Positions 42,445 to 51,954 of a stretch of DNA of 64,000 nt are shown here, piece by piece. Location: contig NZ_PZJG01000001.1 of the NCBI RefSeq assembly GCF_003259675.1, positions 248,001-312,000 on the forward strand. The letters are read 5' to 3'. Numbering within the stretch: the first letter of the stretch is position 1; every line of letters starts with the position of its first letter. The notes below the pieces were generated by a model. It saw only the letters and a program-made list of their open reading frames with translations, was not told the origin of the DNA and searched no databases. The position numbers and the translations under genes are program-made. This stretch comes from Macrococcoides bohemicum. GTDB taxonomy: Bacteria > Bacillota > Bacilli > Staphylococcales > Staphylococcaceae.

Positions 42445-45177
42445 ATGTCGAAAGAAGCAAACGTTGTCCTTAATTTTAAGATGGATGGTCAAGTTGAATA
42501 TGCTTCAACTTTGAAAGAATTAAACACGATCATGAATACTGCAGCTAAAGAATATAAAGCGCATGTTGCTGCGATGGGCCAAGATGCATCAGCCACTGCA
42601 AAATTATCAGCTGAAAAGAAAAAGCTTGAAATACAGATGACTGCAGCTGCTAAACGTACTGAAATGTTAAAAAAAGAATTTGAAGAAATGAAAAGAAGTG
42701 GCGATGCCAATACTCAAGAAATTGCGAAAATGGCAGGTAAGGTCGCTGATGCTGAAAGAGCAGAACACTCATTGCAGAATAGATTGAATGCAGTAAATAA
42801 AGAATTAGATCAACAATCTAACAAATCTGCTCAAGTTGCTGAAAAAATGGGGCGTATAGGCGGTAAAATGACCGAAATAGGTAAGACTGGAATGGCAACC
42901 GTGACAGCTCCTATTGTGACTGGATTTGGTGCAGCAGTTAAAACTGCAGCTGATTTTGAATCACAGATGTCAAAGGTTGGTGCGATTGCTCAAGTAACAG
43001 GTTCTGATTTTGAAGCTATGAAAAAGCAAGCAATGGATTTAGGTGCAAGTACTTCAAAAAGTGCATCGGAAGTTGCACAGGGAATGGAAAACATGGCTTC
43101 AATGGGTTTCAATGCAAAAGAAATCATGGGTGCGATGCCTGGTGTAATCGCAGCATCTGAAGCGAGTGGAGCTGATATGGCTCAAACAGCTGATGTAATG
43201 GCCGCCGCAATTAATGGATTCGGTTTAGAAGCATCTGATGCGAATCACGTTGCTGATGTACTTGCTCAAACTGCGAATCAGTCTGCAGCAGATATTGATG
43301 CAATGGGCTATGCATTAAAATATGCAGGGCCACCTGCGAAAGCATTAGGAATCAGTATCGAAGAAACAAGTGCTGCAATTGGTATCATGACTGATGCTGG
43401 TCTTGATGGTAGTCAGGCAGGTACTGCTTTACGTGGTTCGTTATTAGGTTTACTTAGTCCGTCTGAAGAAAATTCAAAAACGTTAGAAGCATTAGGCGTT
43501 AAATTAGAAGATTCTAAAGGTAACTTTATCGGAATCGGGCCGATGATTGAACAATTTAAAAAAGGTTTAGACGGTATGACGGATAGTCAAAAAGCTGCAA
43601 CTCTTGCTCAATTGGTTGGTAAAGAATCAGTTTCAGGTTTCTTGACATTGATGGAAGCAGGTCCCGATAAAATCGGAAAATTAACAAAATCCTTAGAAGA
43701 AAGTGATGGTGCTTCTAAAAAGACTGCAGACCAAATGAAGAATAATTTAAAGGGATCGTTTGAACAAATGATGGGCTCAATTGAAACTTTAGGGATTATC
43801 GTTGGTAATGTACTTTCTCCTCATATCAGAAAATTAGCTGACTTTATTGGTGATTTAGTTCAAAAGTTTAATGATATGCCTCAAAGTGCTCAATTAGTCA
43901 TTGTCATACTTGCGGCAATCGCTGCAGCAATTCCACCTATTTTAATTGTTGTGGGGATGTTACTTACCGCATTTTCAACAATCGCGACAACTTTAGGTAT
44001 TGCATTCGCTCCTTTAACTGGTATTATCATCGGTATTATTGCAGTCATTGCATTAATTGTTGCGGCCATAATGAATTGGGGTGCGATAACAGATTGGCTC
44101 TCTCAAAAGTGGCAACAATTTCAATCATGGCTTGGTGGTTTCTTTGCTGGACTTGGTGGATTTTTTAGTAGTGTATTTATGTCTATTGGAAATACTATCA
44201 AGACGATTTTTCAGGGTGCGATTAATGGACTATTGGCTATAGGTCTCGGTTTATGGACTGGACTCGTTGCGATATTTAACGGATTGCGTGCCGGAGCAGT
44301 AGCGATTTTTCAGGGACTGATGATTGGAGTCGTTGCGATATTTAATTTGTTACGTGCTGGCGCGATGGCAATCATAAACGGATGGCTCAATTTAGCTAGA
44401 GCAAGCTTCAATTTGTTTAGAAGTGCCGGAATAGCGGTATTCAATGCCTTTAAAGCTGGAGCCATTGCGATTTTTAACGCTTGGCGCGCATTAAGTTTGG
44501 CTACTTTTATTGCCTTAAAATCCGGAGCAGTTGCAATTTTTAATGGATTTAAATCTGCTGCACTTGCGATATGGAATTCTTTGAAATCTATGGTGATTAC
44601 AGTAGTAAATGCTTTAAAATCCGGAGCAATTTCTGGATTCAATGCGTTGTTAAGTGCTGCAAAAAATATCTTTGAAAATGTAAAATCTGCAATAATTAAT
44701 CCTGTTCAGAATGCGAAGAATAAGATAAAAGGAATCGTTGATGCGATTGTCGGATTTTTCAAAGGCATGAAACTTTCAATTCCTAAAATTGATTTACCAC
44801 CGTTACCTAGATTTACGATAAGCGGTAACTTTAGCTTGAAGCCGCCGAGTGTTCCGAAAATTGGTGTTACTTGGAATGCTAAAGGTGCGATTTTTACAGA
44901 GCCTACAATCGCAGGGTTAAATTCTGCAGGGTTACAAGGCTTTGGAGAAGCAGGACCAGAAGCAGCACTTCCTTTAAATCGTTCTACATTAGGAATGATT
45001 GGCCAAAAAATTGTTGATGCAACAGGTATGAATGGAAGCGGTGACCAAGAAGTGACAGTCAATGTTCAGCCACAACCGATATATTTAGACGGTGATCACA
45101 TTGCAGATATTATCTTTGATGCTACTTATAGTAAGTTGTCAAAAAGAATTAAGAAAGATGAAAGAGGTGATTTATAA
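42445..45177 (+). CDS. Tape measure protein
   Basis: It sets tail length and is ejected with the DNA. The protein is 910 aa, with an N-terminal coiled coil, a TIGR01760-like core (KVGAIAQVTGSDFEAMKKQAMDLG...), hydrophobic segments about residues 490-545, and roughly 11/22-residue hydrophobic repeats (about 590-720) built on GAVAIFNGFK and variants. At about 1.5 angstrom per residue it predicts a tail near 130-140 nm. No lytic transglycosylase or peptidase domain was seen. Confidence 0.93.
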   Translation: MSKEANVVLNFKMDGQVEYASTLKELNTIMNTAAKEYKAHVAAMGQDASATAKLSAEKKKLEIQMTAAAKRTEMLKKEFEEMKRSGDANTQEIAKMAGKVADAERAEHSLQNRLNAVNKELDQQSNKSAQVAEKMGRIGGKMTEIGKTGMATVTAPIVTGFGAAVKTAADFESQMSKVGAIAQVTGSDFEAMKKQAMDLGASTSKSASEVAQGMENMASMGFNAKEIMGAMPGVIAASEASGADMAQTADVMAAAINGFGLEASDANHVADVLAQTANQSAADIDAMGYALKYAGPPAKALGISIEETSAAIGIMTDAGLDGSQAGTALRGSLLGLLSPSEENSKTLEALGVKLEDSKGNFIGIGPMIEQFKKGLDGMTDSQKAATLAQLVGKESVSGFLTLMEAGPDKIGKLTKSLEESDGASKKTADQMKNNLKGSFEQMMGSIETLGIIVGNVLSPHIRKLADFIGDLVQKFNDMPQSAQLVIVILAAIAAAIPPILIVVGMLLTAFSTIATTLGIAFAPLTGIIIGIIAVIALIVAAIMNWGAITDWLSQKWQQFQSWLGGFFAGLGGFFSSVFMSIGNTIKTIFQGAINGLLAIGLGLWTGLVAIFNGLRAGAVAIFQGLMIGVVAIFNLLRAGAMAIINGWLNLARASFNLFRSAGIAVFNAFKAGAIAIFNAWRALSLATFIALKSGAVAIFNGFKSAALAIWNSLKSMVITVVNALKSGAISGFNALLSAAKNIFENVKSAIINPVQNAKNKIKGIVDAIVGFFKGMKLSIPKIDLPPLPRFTISGNFSLKPPSVPKIGVTWNAKGAIFTEPTIAGLNSAGLQGFGEAGPEAALPLNRSTLGMIGQKIVDATGMNGSGDQEVTVNVQPQPIYLDGDHIADIIFDATYSKLSKRIKKDERGDL

Positions 45178-46005
45178 TTGGTCAATTCAATTACATTAGA
45201 TGGTTACGACATCATGAATGATGGTTTATTTATTGAAGGTGATGAATTAGAATCGCCTTTTTCAAGTGGTTATAAAAGAAATGTTTTAACTTTACCAGGA
45301 AGACCAGGAGCGATTCATTTAAAGGATGAAGTCAATCCAATTCAATTTGATTTTCCAATTAGTTTTGTTGGATTAGATCAGTTGGAATTACAACAGGCCA
45401 TGCGAAAGATAAAGAAAAGATTAATTGATAGCGATGGCAAGCCTAAAGTTGTAAAAATGATTTGTAGCTGGGAACCTGACATCTACTATAATGTGATGCT
45501 CACTGATAAGGAATTTGAAAATAAAAGTAAATGGCAACGAATAAGCGATTATACGTTGTCCTTTATTTGTTTTGATGGCTTCGGGATGTTAGTTGGAGAA
45601 ACTTCTTTACTTTGGGGTGATACTAAAGTACTGATGTTTTCTTACAACTATACATTCAACGAAAGTGCTACTGTATCTACAAAGAGTTTTACATCAGATG
45701 GGACAATGATTATCGATAATAAAGGGTTTAATACTAAACCAATTATTAAGATAAAAGGGTCTGGAACTAATATTTATGTCTCTATGAACGGTGTAAGTCA
45801 GATGATACCAAAATTAAGCAATCAAGAAATTATTATTGATACAGAAGTGTTTGATGTTTATTTGAACGGTGTAAGAAATCTTGATGCAGTTTTCAATCTT
45901 AATTGGATAGACTTTATTTTAGTACCTGGAAATAACACTGTCAGTATAAACGGGATAAACTTAAATATTGAAGTGACTATAGACTTCAAAGAAAGATTTT
46001 ATTAG
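45178..46005 (+). CDS. Distal tail protein (Dit)
   Basis: Dit forms the hub between tail tube and baseplate. The 275-residue protein starts at TTG 45178 directly after the tape measure gene and has the typical opening ITLDGYDIMNDGLFIEGDE...LPGRPGAIHLKDE and a later galectin-like region. It lies within the tail module next to the fibre and Tal genes. Confidence 0.87.
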   Translation: MVNSITLDGYDIMNDGLFIEGDELESPFSSGYKRNVLTLPGRPGAIHLKDEVNPIQFDFPISFVGLDQLELQQAMRKIKKRLIDSDGKPKVVKMICSWEPDIYYNVMLTDKEFENKSKWQRISDYTLSFICFDGFGMLVGETSLLWGDTKVLMFSYNYTFNESATVSTKSFTSDGTMIIDNKGFNTKPIIKIKGSGTNIYVSMNGVSQMIPKLSNQEIIIDTEVFDVYLNGVRNLDAVFNLNWIDFILVPGNNTVSINGINLNIEVTIDFKERFY

Positions 46006-46017
46006 GTAGGTGATTAA

Positions 46018-48111
46018 ATGGTTTCAAAGATCTTATATACAGATACATTGAAAGCTGGAGCAGATAAGATTAATGCTAATATGGATGAGCTGTTAAATAA
46101 AGCAAAATCTGCTTATGAACTTTGGTTAGCGCAGGGAAACACAGGAACAATTAATGACTTCTTCAAAAGTTTAAAAGGTGCTGATGCGGTAATCTCGATA
46201 AATAGCATCAATTATTTAATGACATCATTTTTAAAGACAGGAAAGAATATATTTCATACCTATAATTCAAAACAAGGTAAGTCAGTTAGTAACACTACGG
46301 GTGAGCATCTAGATAGTATATACTATATAGCTACTGATTATCTACCTGTTTTGCCAGGCACACAATATACTCAAAACTTTGGTGAAGTGGTAGCTTTTTA
46401 CGATATTAATAAAGTGTTTATCAGCGGTATAGCAAAAGCTACTACTGTTAAAGCATCGCGAAGTTTTACTACTCCTGCGAATGCATACTATATCATCACA
46501 TCATCATTAAAAGAAGGTGTTGATACTTACAGTTATAAAGGGTATCAGATTGAAAAAGGTGCAGCATCAACTCCGTATGAGCCATTTTATTATTATGCTG
46601 AAGGATTAAAACCTGGCCTTATTGATGAGTCAGTACTTAATCAGCATATAAAAAGCGGTACTATAGGTATTGAAAAATTGGCTATTGTAGAAACGAGTAT
46701 AAATAAATTTGATAAGTCTAAAGTTACATCAGGATACTATGTAAATCCGACAACAGGCGCATTGAGTGCGAACGCATCATATGTAGCAAGTGATTTTATC
46801 AATGTTTCTGGTCAAACTAAAGTTACAAAAAGTAATACAAATAATTTATATGCTTTCTATGATGTAAACAAGCAGTTTATTTCTAATACAAATACTAATA
46901 CAAATACTGTAACTGTACCTGCGAATGCAGCATATATAAGAATATCCGATAGTACCACAAACATTAATAATACAATGTTAGTTTATGGTGATACATTGCC
47001 TGGATCGTATGTAGCTTATCAATCATATATTCCTAGTAGATATCTCGAATCTTCAGCAGGTGTAGTTGAAGGCAGTTATGGAAAGGATAATCTAAAGACT
47101 TATGTATCTGATATCAGTAAGCAGTTGAATCCTAATCATAATCAACGCACAGAACTAGGTGTAATCGGTGATAGCTGGGTTCAGGGTGGTGAATTTAAAG
47201 CAGGTGACAGATTGACATTACCTCTAAGAAATAGAATGAAGTCATTATATGGCGATGGAGGTGTTGGTTATGTCGGTCTAGCAAATGGTCACGTTGGTAA
47301 TGGTGATGTATCTGTTTCATTGACAGGAACTTGGCAGCACTACGATGAAGGATTAGGAAATATTGCACAGTCAAAAGGTCTTGATAGTGCGATGGTCGAG
47401 TCTTCAACAGCAGGCGACAGTATAAAAGTAACATTTAATGAAGAACTTGATTTTTATGAAATTCACACATTGAATACAGGGCAATGGCGATACAATGTTG
47501 ATGGTGGATCATGGACGACAATTGATGCAGCTAATCAACAAGTTACTCCTATTTCAATGACACTCGCTAAACATACAATTAATATTGAGATAGTTAGCGG
47601 GCTCGTTACTTTTATTGGTTCATATGCTTATAAAGGTAATAAAGGGATTGTCATTCACAAGATGGGTAATGGAGGATTAAAAGCTTCGCATATCGCTTCT
47701 ACTGATCGTACAAATTGGGTTAATCAAATGAAAAAATGTAGAGCGAATACTTTTGGTATTCTTTTAGGTACAAATGATATGGCTCAATCTGTACCAATTT
47801 CAGATTATGAACGTGATATGAAAGAAGTTATCAGTAGAATTAGAGAAGCTAAGCCATTAGCATCGATATTTTTAATAGCGCCAAGTGGTAATAATATTAC
47901 CGGAAAACTTCATACGATAGATGCATATAGTGATGCACAGTTGAAGATTGCAAAAGAGTTAAATATAGCACACGTAAGTTTATTCAGGACTTTAGGTGAT
48001 TTCTCTACTACAGATGCAAACGGCTTAATGTATAGTGATGGTGTCCATCCTACTGCAAATGGTGGATATGCTATTAGTAATATTATTTATGATAGACTAT
48101 TAAGAATTTAG
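46018..48111 (+). CDS. Tail fibre with C-terminal SGNH esterase domain
   Basis: The N-terminus (about 1-60, helical) probably anchors it to the baseplate. Two similar beta modules (about 70-190 and 225-325; YYIATDYLPVLPGTQYT / YVASDFINVSGQTKVT with KVFISG / KQFISN) follow, and then a GDSL/SGNH hydrolase (about 375-697). Catalytic Ser386 (GDSW), Asn586 (GTND), Asp674 and His677 (DGVHP) are present. It should de-esterify cell-surface polymer during adsorption. It lies between dit and tal, an uncommon place for a fibre. A second SGNH gene lies at the right prophage end. Confidence 0.88.
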   Translation: MVSKILYTDTLKAGADKINANMDELLNKAKSAYELWLAQGNTGTINDFFKSLKGADAVISINSINYLMTSFLKTGKNIFHTYNSKQGKSVSNTTGEHLDSIYYIATDYLPVLPGTQYTQNFGEVVAFYDINKVFISGIAKATTVKASRSFTTPANAYYIITSSLKEGVDTYSYKGYQIEKGAASTPYEPFYYYAEGLKPGLIDESVLNQHIKSGTIGIEKLAIVETSINKFDKSKVTSGYYVNPTTGALSANASYVASDFINVSGQTKVTKSNTNNLYAFYDVNKQFISNTNTNTNTVTVPANAAYIRISDSTTNINNTMLVYGDTLPGSYVAYQSYIPSRYLESSAGVVEGSYGKDNLKTYVSDISKQLNPNHNQRTELGVIGDSWVQGGEFKAGDRLTLPLRNRMKSLYGDGGVGYVGLANGHVGNGDVSVSLTGTWQHYDEGLGNIAQSKGLDSAMVESSTAGDSIKVTFNEELDFYEIHTLNTGQWRYNVDGGSWTTIDAANQQVTPISMTLAKHTINIEIVSGLVTFIGSYAYKGNKGIVIHKMGNGGLKASHIASTDRTNWVNQMKKCRANTFGILLGTNDMAQSVPISDYERDMKEVISRIREAKPLASIFLIAPSGNNITGKLHTIDAYSDAQLKIAKELNIAHVSLFRTLGDFSTTDANGLMYSDGVHPTANGGYAISNIIYDRLLRI

Positions 48112-48119
48112 GTGATTAA

Positions 48120-50156
48120 ATGCCAATAAATAAAAATCCAATTCTATACGATACAAACATGAAAAGAATCGCCTATCTGCACAACGCATATGACATAGAA
48201 TATGAATTACAAAAGAACAAGTTGGCCACTTGTTCTTTTTCTATGTCATTAAATGATGAAAAAATGAAGTTAGTGCAGCCTAAGTATTTTATTGAATTAT
48301 GGGATCACCATAAGAGAATTGGCATGTTTGTCGTAAATCCAAAAAACACAACGAAAAATGAAAGTACAAATGAAGTAACGTTTGAGTGTGAGCATGTATT
48401 ATCTTTGCTCCATTCTAGCGTTATTTTTGGATATATGCAGATAAGTAATTATACGACAACTCAAGTGTTGCAAGCGTTATTCAATAAACAGTTAGTCAAT
48501 CATTTTAAGCTTGGGCGTTGTGCTTTAACCAGGTATTTTCATTATGGATTTGAGAATAGCGATAGCCTTTTAAACAGTATCATGTCAGTTTTCGAGCCGA
48601 TTAACGAAGATTATCTAATTAATATCGATGATTCTGTTTATCCTTTTGTATTCAACGTAGATAAATCGAGTACTAAAGCTAAAGATTTAATAACCGTTGG
48701 CCGCAATATGAAAGGTATTGATGTTGAAGATGATCCAACAGACATATGTACTCGAATTTATCCTTTGGGTCATGGTGAAGGCATCAATCAATTAACGATT
48801 AAAAAAGTTAATGGCGGCGTTCCTTATCTCCAGGCTCCTCAATCAGTAATCGATAAATATGGCTTACATGCTCGAATTTGGGCAGATAAGAAATATGAGA
48901 ATCCAACGACATTGAAGAATGATGCTCAAAAGATACTTGATAATAATATGACACCAAAACGCTCTTATAAAATAAATGTTGCTCATACTGATGTGATTAT
49001 GTCTAATCCGACAGATTACAAAGCAGGGGATGTTATTCGAGTATTTGATAAAGAATTAGGCATAAACGAAGATAACTTTGTAGAGAAGTACAAGCGAAGC
49101 GGAGTTTATGAGACACCTGATAATTTAACGATTGAAATAGGTTCGGTGAGAAAAGGACTAGGCTCGAAATGGTCCGACTTGCAGAAAAAACAAATGGTCA
49201 ATGACGTTTATTCACAAGGAGCGACTAATATTGATAGTCGAGATTTCCAAGATAACGCAGATGACAGATATCCGGCCATCATTAGATTTCCGATTCCTGA
49301 AGACGTTGTAAATATCAATCAGATGACTTTGACTTATGAATTGTCAAAGTTCAGAGCGACTAATAGGACTTTAAAATCAGCAGGTGCATTAGTCGATTCT
49401 ACTTCATCTGGTGGCTCGATTGTAAAATCGACTTCAAGTGGTGGTGGTTCAGTGCAGACTTCAAGCTCGGGTGGTGGTACTACTCAATCAAGCACATCAG
49501 GTGGTGGTGGTACTTTGACGAGTGCTGCAGGAGGAGCTTATATATCAACTACGTCTAGTGGTGGTAGTGGAATTGTGACTGCGAAAGGTAAACCATTTAC
49601 AAACTATGAGAGTTTTACTGCATTAGAAAACAAAACAAGCGATCCAGATGACGGATCAGCACATACTCATAGATTTACTATAAATGGTGGCCACTTTTTA
49701 CATGACCACGAAGTAGAGTTACCTAATCATGTTCATGGTATGAATATTCCTGCACATAACCATAATGTTACGATTCCATCTCATAATCATAGCGTTACAA
49801 TACCAGCTCATACTCATAATACACAGATACCTGCACATGACCATCAAATAGATATACCTGACCACGTTCACTCAATCAATATACCTGGTCATACTCACGA
49901 GATTGAGTATGGAATATTTGAAAATCCAAAAGAAGCTTCATCTGTAGAAATTACTGTAGATGGTACTAAACTTTCAATTACTGCAACGAGTGGCCAGAAC
50001 ATTGATTTGTTACCATACATCAAAAAGAATAGTGATGGAGACATTGAGCGTGGAAGATATGCGGAAATTATTATAAAGCCAAATGATTTAGCAAGAATTA
50101 ATGCAACAGTTACAAGTAGATTATTTATTCAATCAAGAATAGGAGTGACGATGTAA
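48120..50156 (+). CDS. Tail-associated protein (Tal/endopeptidase-tail family) with metal-binding His repeats
   Basis: The first 390 or so residues match the phage endopeptidase-tail (Tal, gp27-like) hub (AYLHNAYDIEYELQKNKLATCSFSM...; VFECEHVLSLL-like; DICTRIYPLGHGEG). A Ser/Gly/Thr-rich linker (about 425-490) leads to nine HxH motifs (residues 515-593, IPAHNHNVTIPSHNH type), which in other trimeric phage fibres bind iron. A C-terminal beta domain ends the protein. It is 678 aa. No protease motif was seen, so it is probably structural. Confidence 0.87.
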   Translation: MPINKNPILYDTNMKRIAYLHNAYDIEYELQKNKLATCSFSMSLNDEKMKLVQPKYFIELWDHHKRIGMFVVNPKNTTKNESTNEVTFECEHVLSLLHSSVIFGYMQISNYTTTQVLQALFNKQLVNHFKLGRCALTRYFHYGFENSDSLLNSIMSVFEPINEDYLINIDDSVYPFVFNVDKSSTKAKDLITVGRNMKGIDVEDDPTDICTRIYPLGHGEGINQLTIKKVNGGVPYLQAPQSVIDKYGLHARIWADKKYENPTTLKNDAQKILDNNMTPKRSYKINVAHTDVIMSNPTDYKAGDVIRVFDKELGINEDNFVEKYKRSGVYETPDNLTIEIGSVRKGLGSKWSDLQKKQMVNDVYSQGATNIDSRDFQDNADDRYPAIIRFPIPEDVVNINQMTLTYELSKFRATNRTLKSAGALVDSTSSGGSIVKSTSSGGGSVQTSSSGGGTTQSSTSGGGGTLTSAAGGAYISTTSSGGSGIVTAKGKPFTNYESFTALENKTSDPDDGSAHTHRFTINGGHFLHDHEVELPNHVHGMNIPAHNHNVTIPSHNHSVTIPAHTHNTQIPAHDHQIDIPDHVHSINIPGHTHEIEYGIFENPKEASSVEITVDGTKLSITATSGQNIDLLPYIKKNSDGDIERGRYAEIIIKPNDLARINATVTSRLFIQSRIGVTM

Positions 50157-50353
50157 TGATGACAATCGTTATAGAAACGTTTAGTAATAAAATAATTGAA
50201 TTACAAGTAGATTCATTTGATGCTTATGCATTGAAAAATGAGTTATCTAACCAGGAAACAACTCATGTCGTTGTTGGTGGTCAACTTTTCAGCAGATTAG
50301 ATATTAAAAATGTAATTGATAAAAATGTCATATCAATAGAAGGAGATGTATAG
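50156..50353 (+). CDS. Small tail/lysis-region protein, unknown
   Basis: This 65-residue protein (MMTIVIETFSNKIIELQVDSFDAYALKN...) follows tal with a 1-nt overlap and touches the holin gene. Small XkdX- or DUF-type proteins are common at this place, but the sequence is not recognised. Confidence 0.65.
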   Translation: MMTIVIETFSNKIIELQVDSFDAYALKNELSNQETTHVVVGGQLFSRLDIKNVIDKNVISIEGDV

Positions 50354-50839
50354 ATGGATAAGACGGTAATATTTACTGATTCTCAATTATTTAAGCAATT
50401 TTTCTTTTCAGGAGATTTATATCTAATCAAAGCATTAATAGTTCTGATGTTTATAGATATAATCACAGGTATATTAAAAGCGTTTGTGAATGGTAATCTA
50501 TGGAGTCGCAAGTCGCTTTTTGGATATGCACGAAAGTTATTAGTATTCTGCATCATCATACTTTCAAACATCATAGATCAGATTATACACATGGATGGAG
50601 CATTAGTAACTGCTACCATCTTTTTTTATATTGCAAATGAAGGATTTAGTATCTTTGAAAATTCTGTTCAGTTAGGATTACCTGTGCCTGCTGAAATAAA
50701 AGAAAAGTTAGCAGTGATTAGCGAGAATAAAACGTCGATAACGACAGAAATTAAAGAAGAATTTTCAACAACTAAAAATGAAATCCTTGGAGATTATGCA
50801 GAAGTAAAAATAAAAGTTGAGGGAAGCGACAAAAAATAG
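50354..50839 (+). CDS. Holin (phage_holin_4 family)
   Basis: Holin forms membrane lesions that release the endolysin. It has three hydrophobic segments within residues 20-115 (LYLIKALIVLMFIDIITGILKAF, KLLVFCIIILSNIIDQII, LVTATIFFYIANEGFSIFENSV) with the signature FIDIITGILKA and NEGFSIFEN. The C-terminal tail of about 45 charged residues is long. It is 161 aa, before the amidase. Confidence 0.92.
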   Translation: MDKTVIFTDSQLFKQFFFSGDLYLIKALIVLMFIDIITGILKAFVNGNLWSRKSLFGYARKLLVFCIIILSNIIDQIIHMDGALVTATIFFYIANEGFSIFENSVQLGLPVPAEIKEKLAVISENKTSITTEIKEEFSTTKNEILGDYAEVKIKVEGSDKK

Positions 50840-50873
50840 TCGTTTCTCTTTTTTAAATGGAGGAGAATTAATT

Positions 50874-51809
50874 ATGGCAAAACAATATATTGGAAATTGG
50901 AACAGCGTGCCAGTTTACACAGACTTTTTACCTATTGGAACAAGAAGAACAGGGCAAAGATTGGATAGTGGGGAACCGGAATTTTCTGTTTTTCACGATA
51001 CAGGTAATAAAGATACTACAGCTCAACAAAACGTTAATTATTATAAAAACACACCAAACGAACCATGGAATTCAGTTTCATCAGCTCAAGTATTTGCCGA
51101 TGATAAAGAATGCATCATATGTATTCCAGTAACAGAAAAAGCATGGCATGTTCTTTATAATACACCAACAGATAATGCTTGGTATGGCGATGATGCAAAC
51201 GATATTGCTTTTGGTATCGAGGTTTGTTATTTTACAGATCGTGAAAGAAGTCTTAAGTCATTAGACAATGCTTGTCGTGTAATGGCTGCGTTATGTAATT
51301 CATGGGGAATTAATCCACGTACACAAATGCCAGGACATCAACAAATTCAATCAGATAAAATTGATCCAGGAAACTTATTAGCAGCATGTGGATATGACAG
51401 AAATGATATGAGTGTTATTGATAACTTAGTATTAAAATATATGGCAGGTGACACACCTGTTAAAAAGGTAGCGCCTGCACCATCAAAAATTGTAAAAGAA
51501 TCACCTAAAAAAGTGATTGCTAAAGTTGTTAATATCGATACTAAAAAGTATCGTGGACGTCGTGAAAAAGCTTACTTCAAAGGTACTATCGACAGCTTAG
51601 GTGCAGAAGTGAGAAAGCGAAAAGGCAGTCAAAAGACAGGATTTAAGTTTACTAATAAAGCAGGGTACAGTTTAAAAGCAAGTGAAACAGTCTATATTTT
51701 CGAGACTCATAACGGTTGGGGGCGAATTTATACAGGCGCTAAAACTGGTAAAGGTAGTAACGATTGGATTTGGCTTGGGCGTGTTAAAGTTACAGAAGTA
51801 TTTAAATAG
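50874..51809 (+). CDS. Endolysin: N-acetylmuramoyl-L-alanine amidase with SH3b-like domain
   Basis: The N-terminal amidase_2 domain (about 20-185) has zinc-binding His in FSVFHDTGN, HVLYNTP and MPGHQQIQSDKIDPG. A Lys/Pro-rich linker (KKVAPAPSKIVKESPKK) joins a C-terminal SH3b-type wall-binding domain (about 235-311, KKYRGRREKAYFKGT...WGRIYTG). It starts at ATG 50874 after GGAGGAG; 311 aa. It has one catalytic domain, where many staphylococcal phage lysins have CHAP plus amidase. Confidence 0.93.
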   Translation: MAKQYIGNWNSVPVYTDFLPIGTRRTGQRLDSGEPEFSVFHDTGNKDTTAQQNVNYYKNTPNEPWNSVSSAQVFADDKECIICIPVTEKAWHVLYNTPTDNAWYGDDANDIAFGIEVCYFTDRERSLKSLDNACRVMAALCNSWGINPRTQMPGHQQIQSDKIDPGNLLAACGYDRNDMSVIDNLVLKYMAGDTPVKKVAPAPSKIVKESPKKVIAKVVNIDTKKYRGRREKAYFKGTIDSLGAEVRKRKGSQKTGFKFTNKAGYSLKASETVYIFETHNGWGRIYTGAKTGKGSNDWIWLGRVKVTEVFK

Positions 51810-51820
51810 TATTGTTTTTA

Positions 51821-51857
51821 AGCCCTGCACTTAATTACGAGTGTAGGCTTTTTTTGT
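51821..51857 (+). terminator. Terminator of the late operon
   Basis: AAGCCCTGCACT (51821-51832) and AGTGTAGGCTT (51841-51851) form a stem with one bulge, followed by seven Ts. Confidence 0.8.
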
Positions 51858-51858
51858 A

Positions 51859-51903
51859 TTCGGTCATATACCCGAAGTTTAAAATATTCGGTTAAATAGC
51901 CGG
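51859..51903 (+). repeat. Pair of 17-bp imperfect direct repeats
   Basis: ATTCGGTCATATACCCG (51859-51875) and ATTCGGTTAAATAGCCG (51887-51903) match at 13 of 17 positions, spaced 28 bp. Each has a CGG...CCG dyad, and they lie between two terminators. Confidence 0.5.
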
Positions 51904-51904
51904 A

Positions 51905-51936
51905 AAGCACCTCATCTTAATTGATAGGGTGCTTTG
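51905..51936. terminator. Second hairpin, between lysis and SGNH genes
   Basis: AAAGCACC (51905-51912) and GGTGCTTT (51929-51936) form an 8-bp perfect stem. It could stop the convergent SGNH transcript. Confidence 0.55.
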
Positions 51937-51954
51937 GATTTTAATATATTAATT

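Noticed and set aside
44310-45062. Two minus-strand ORFs opposite the tape measure gene
   Set aside because: Long antisense frames arise from the gene's repeats; no start signals and no independent promoter.
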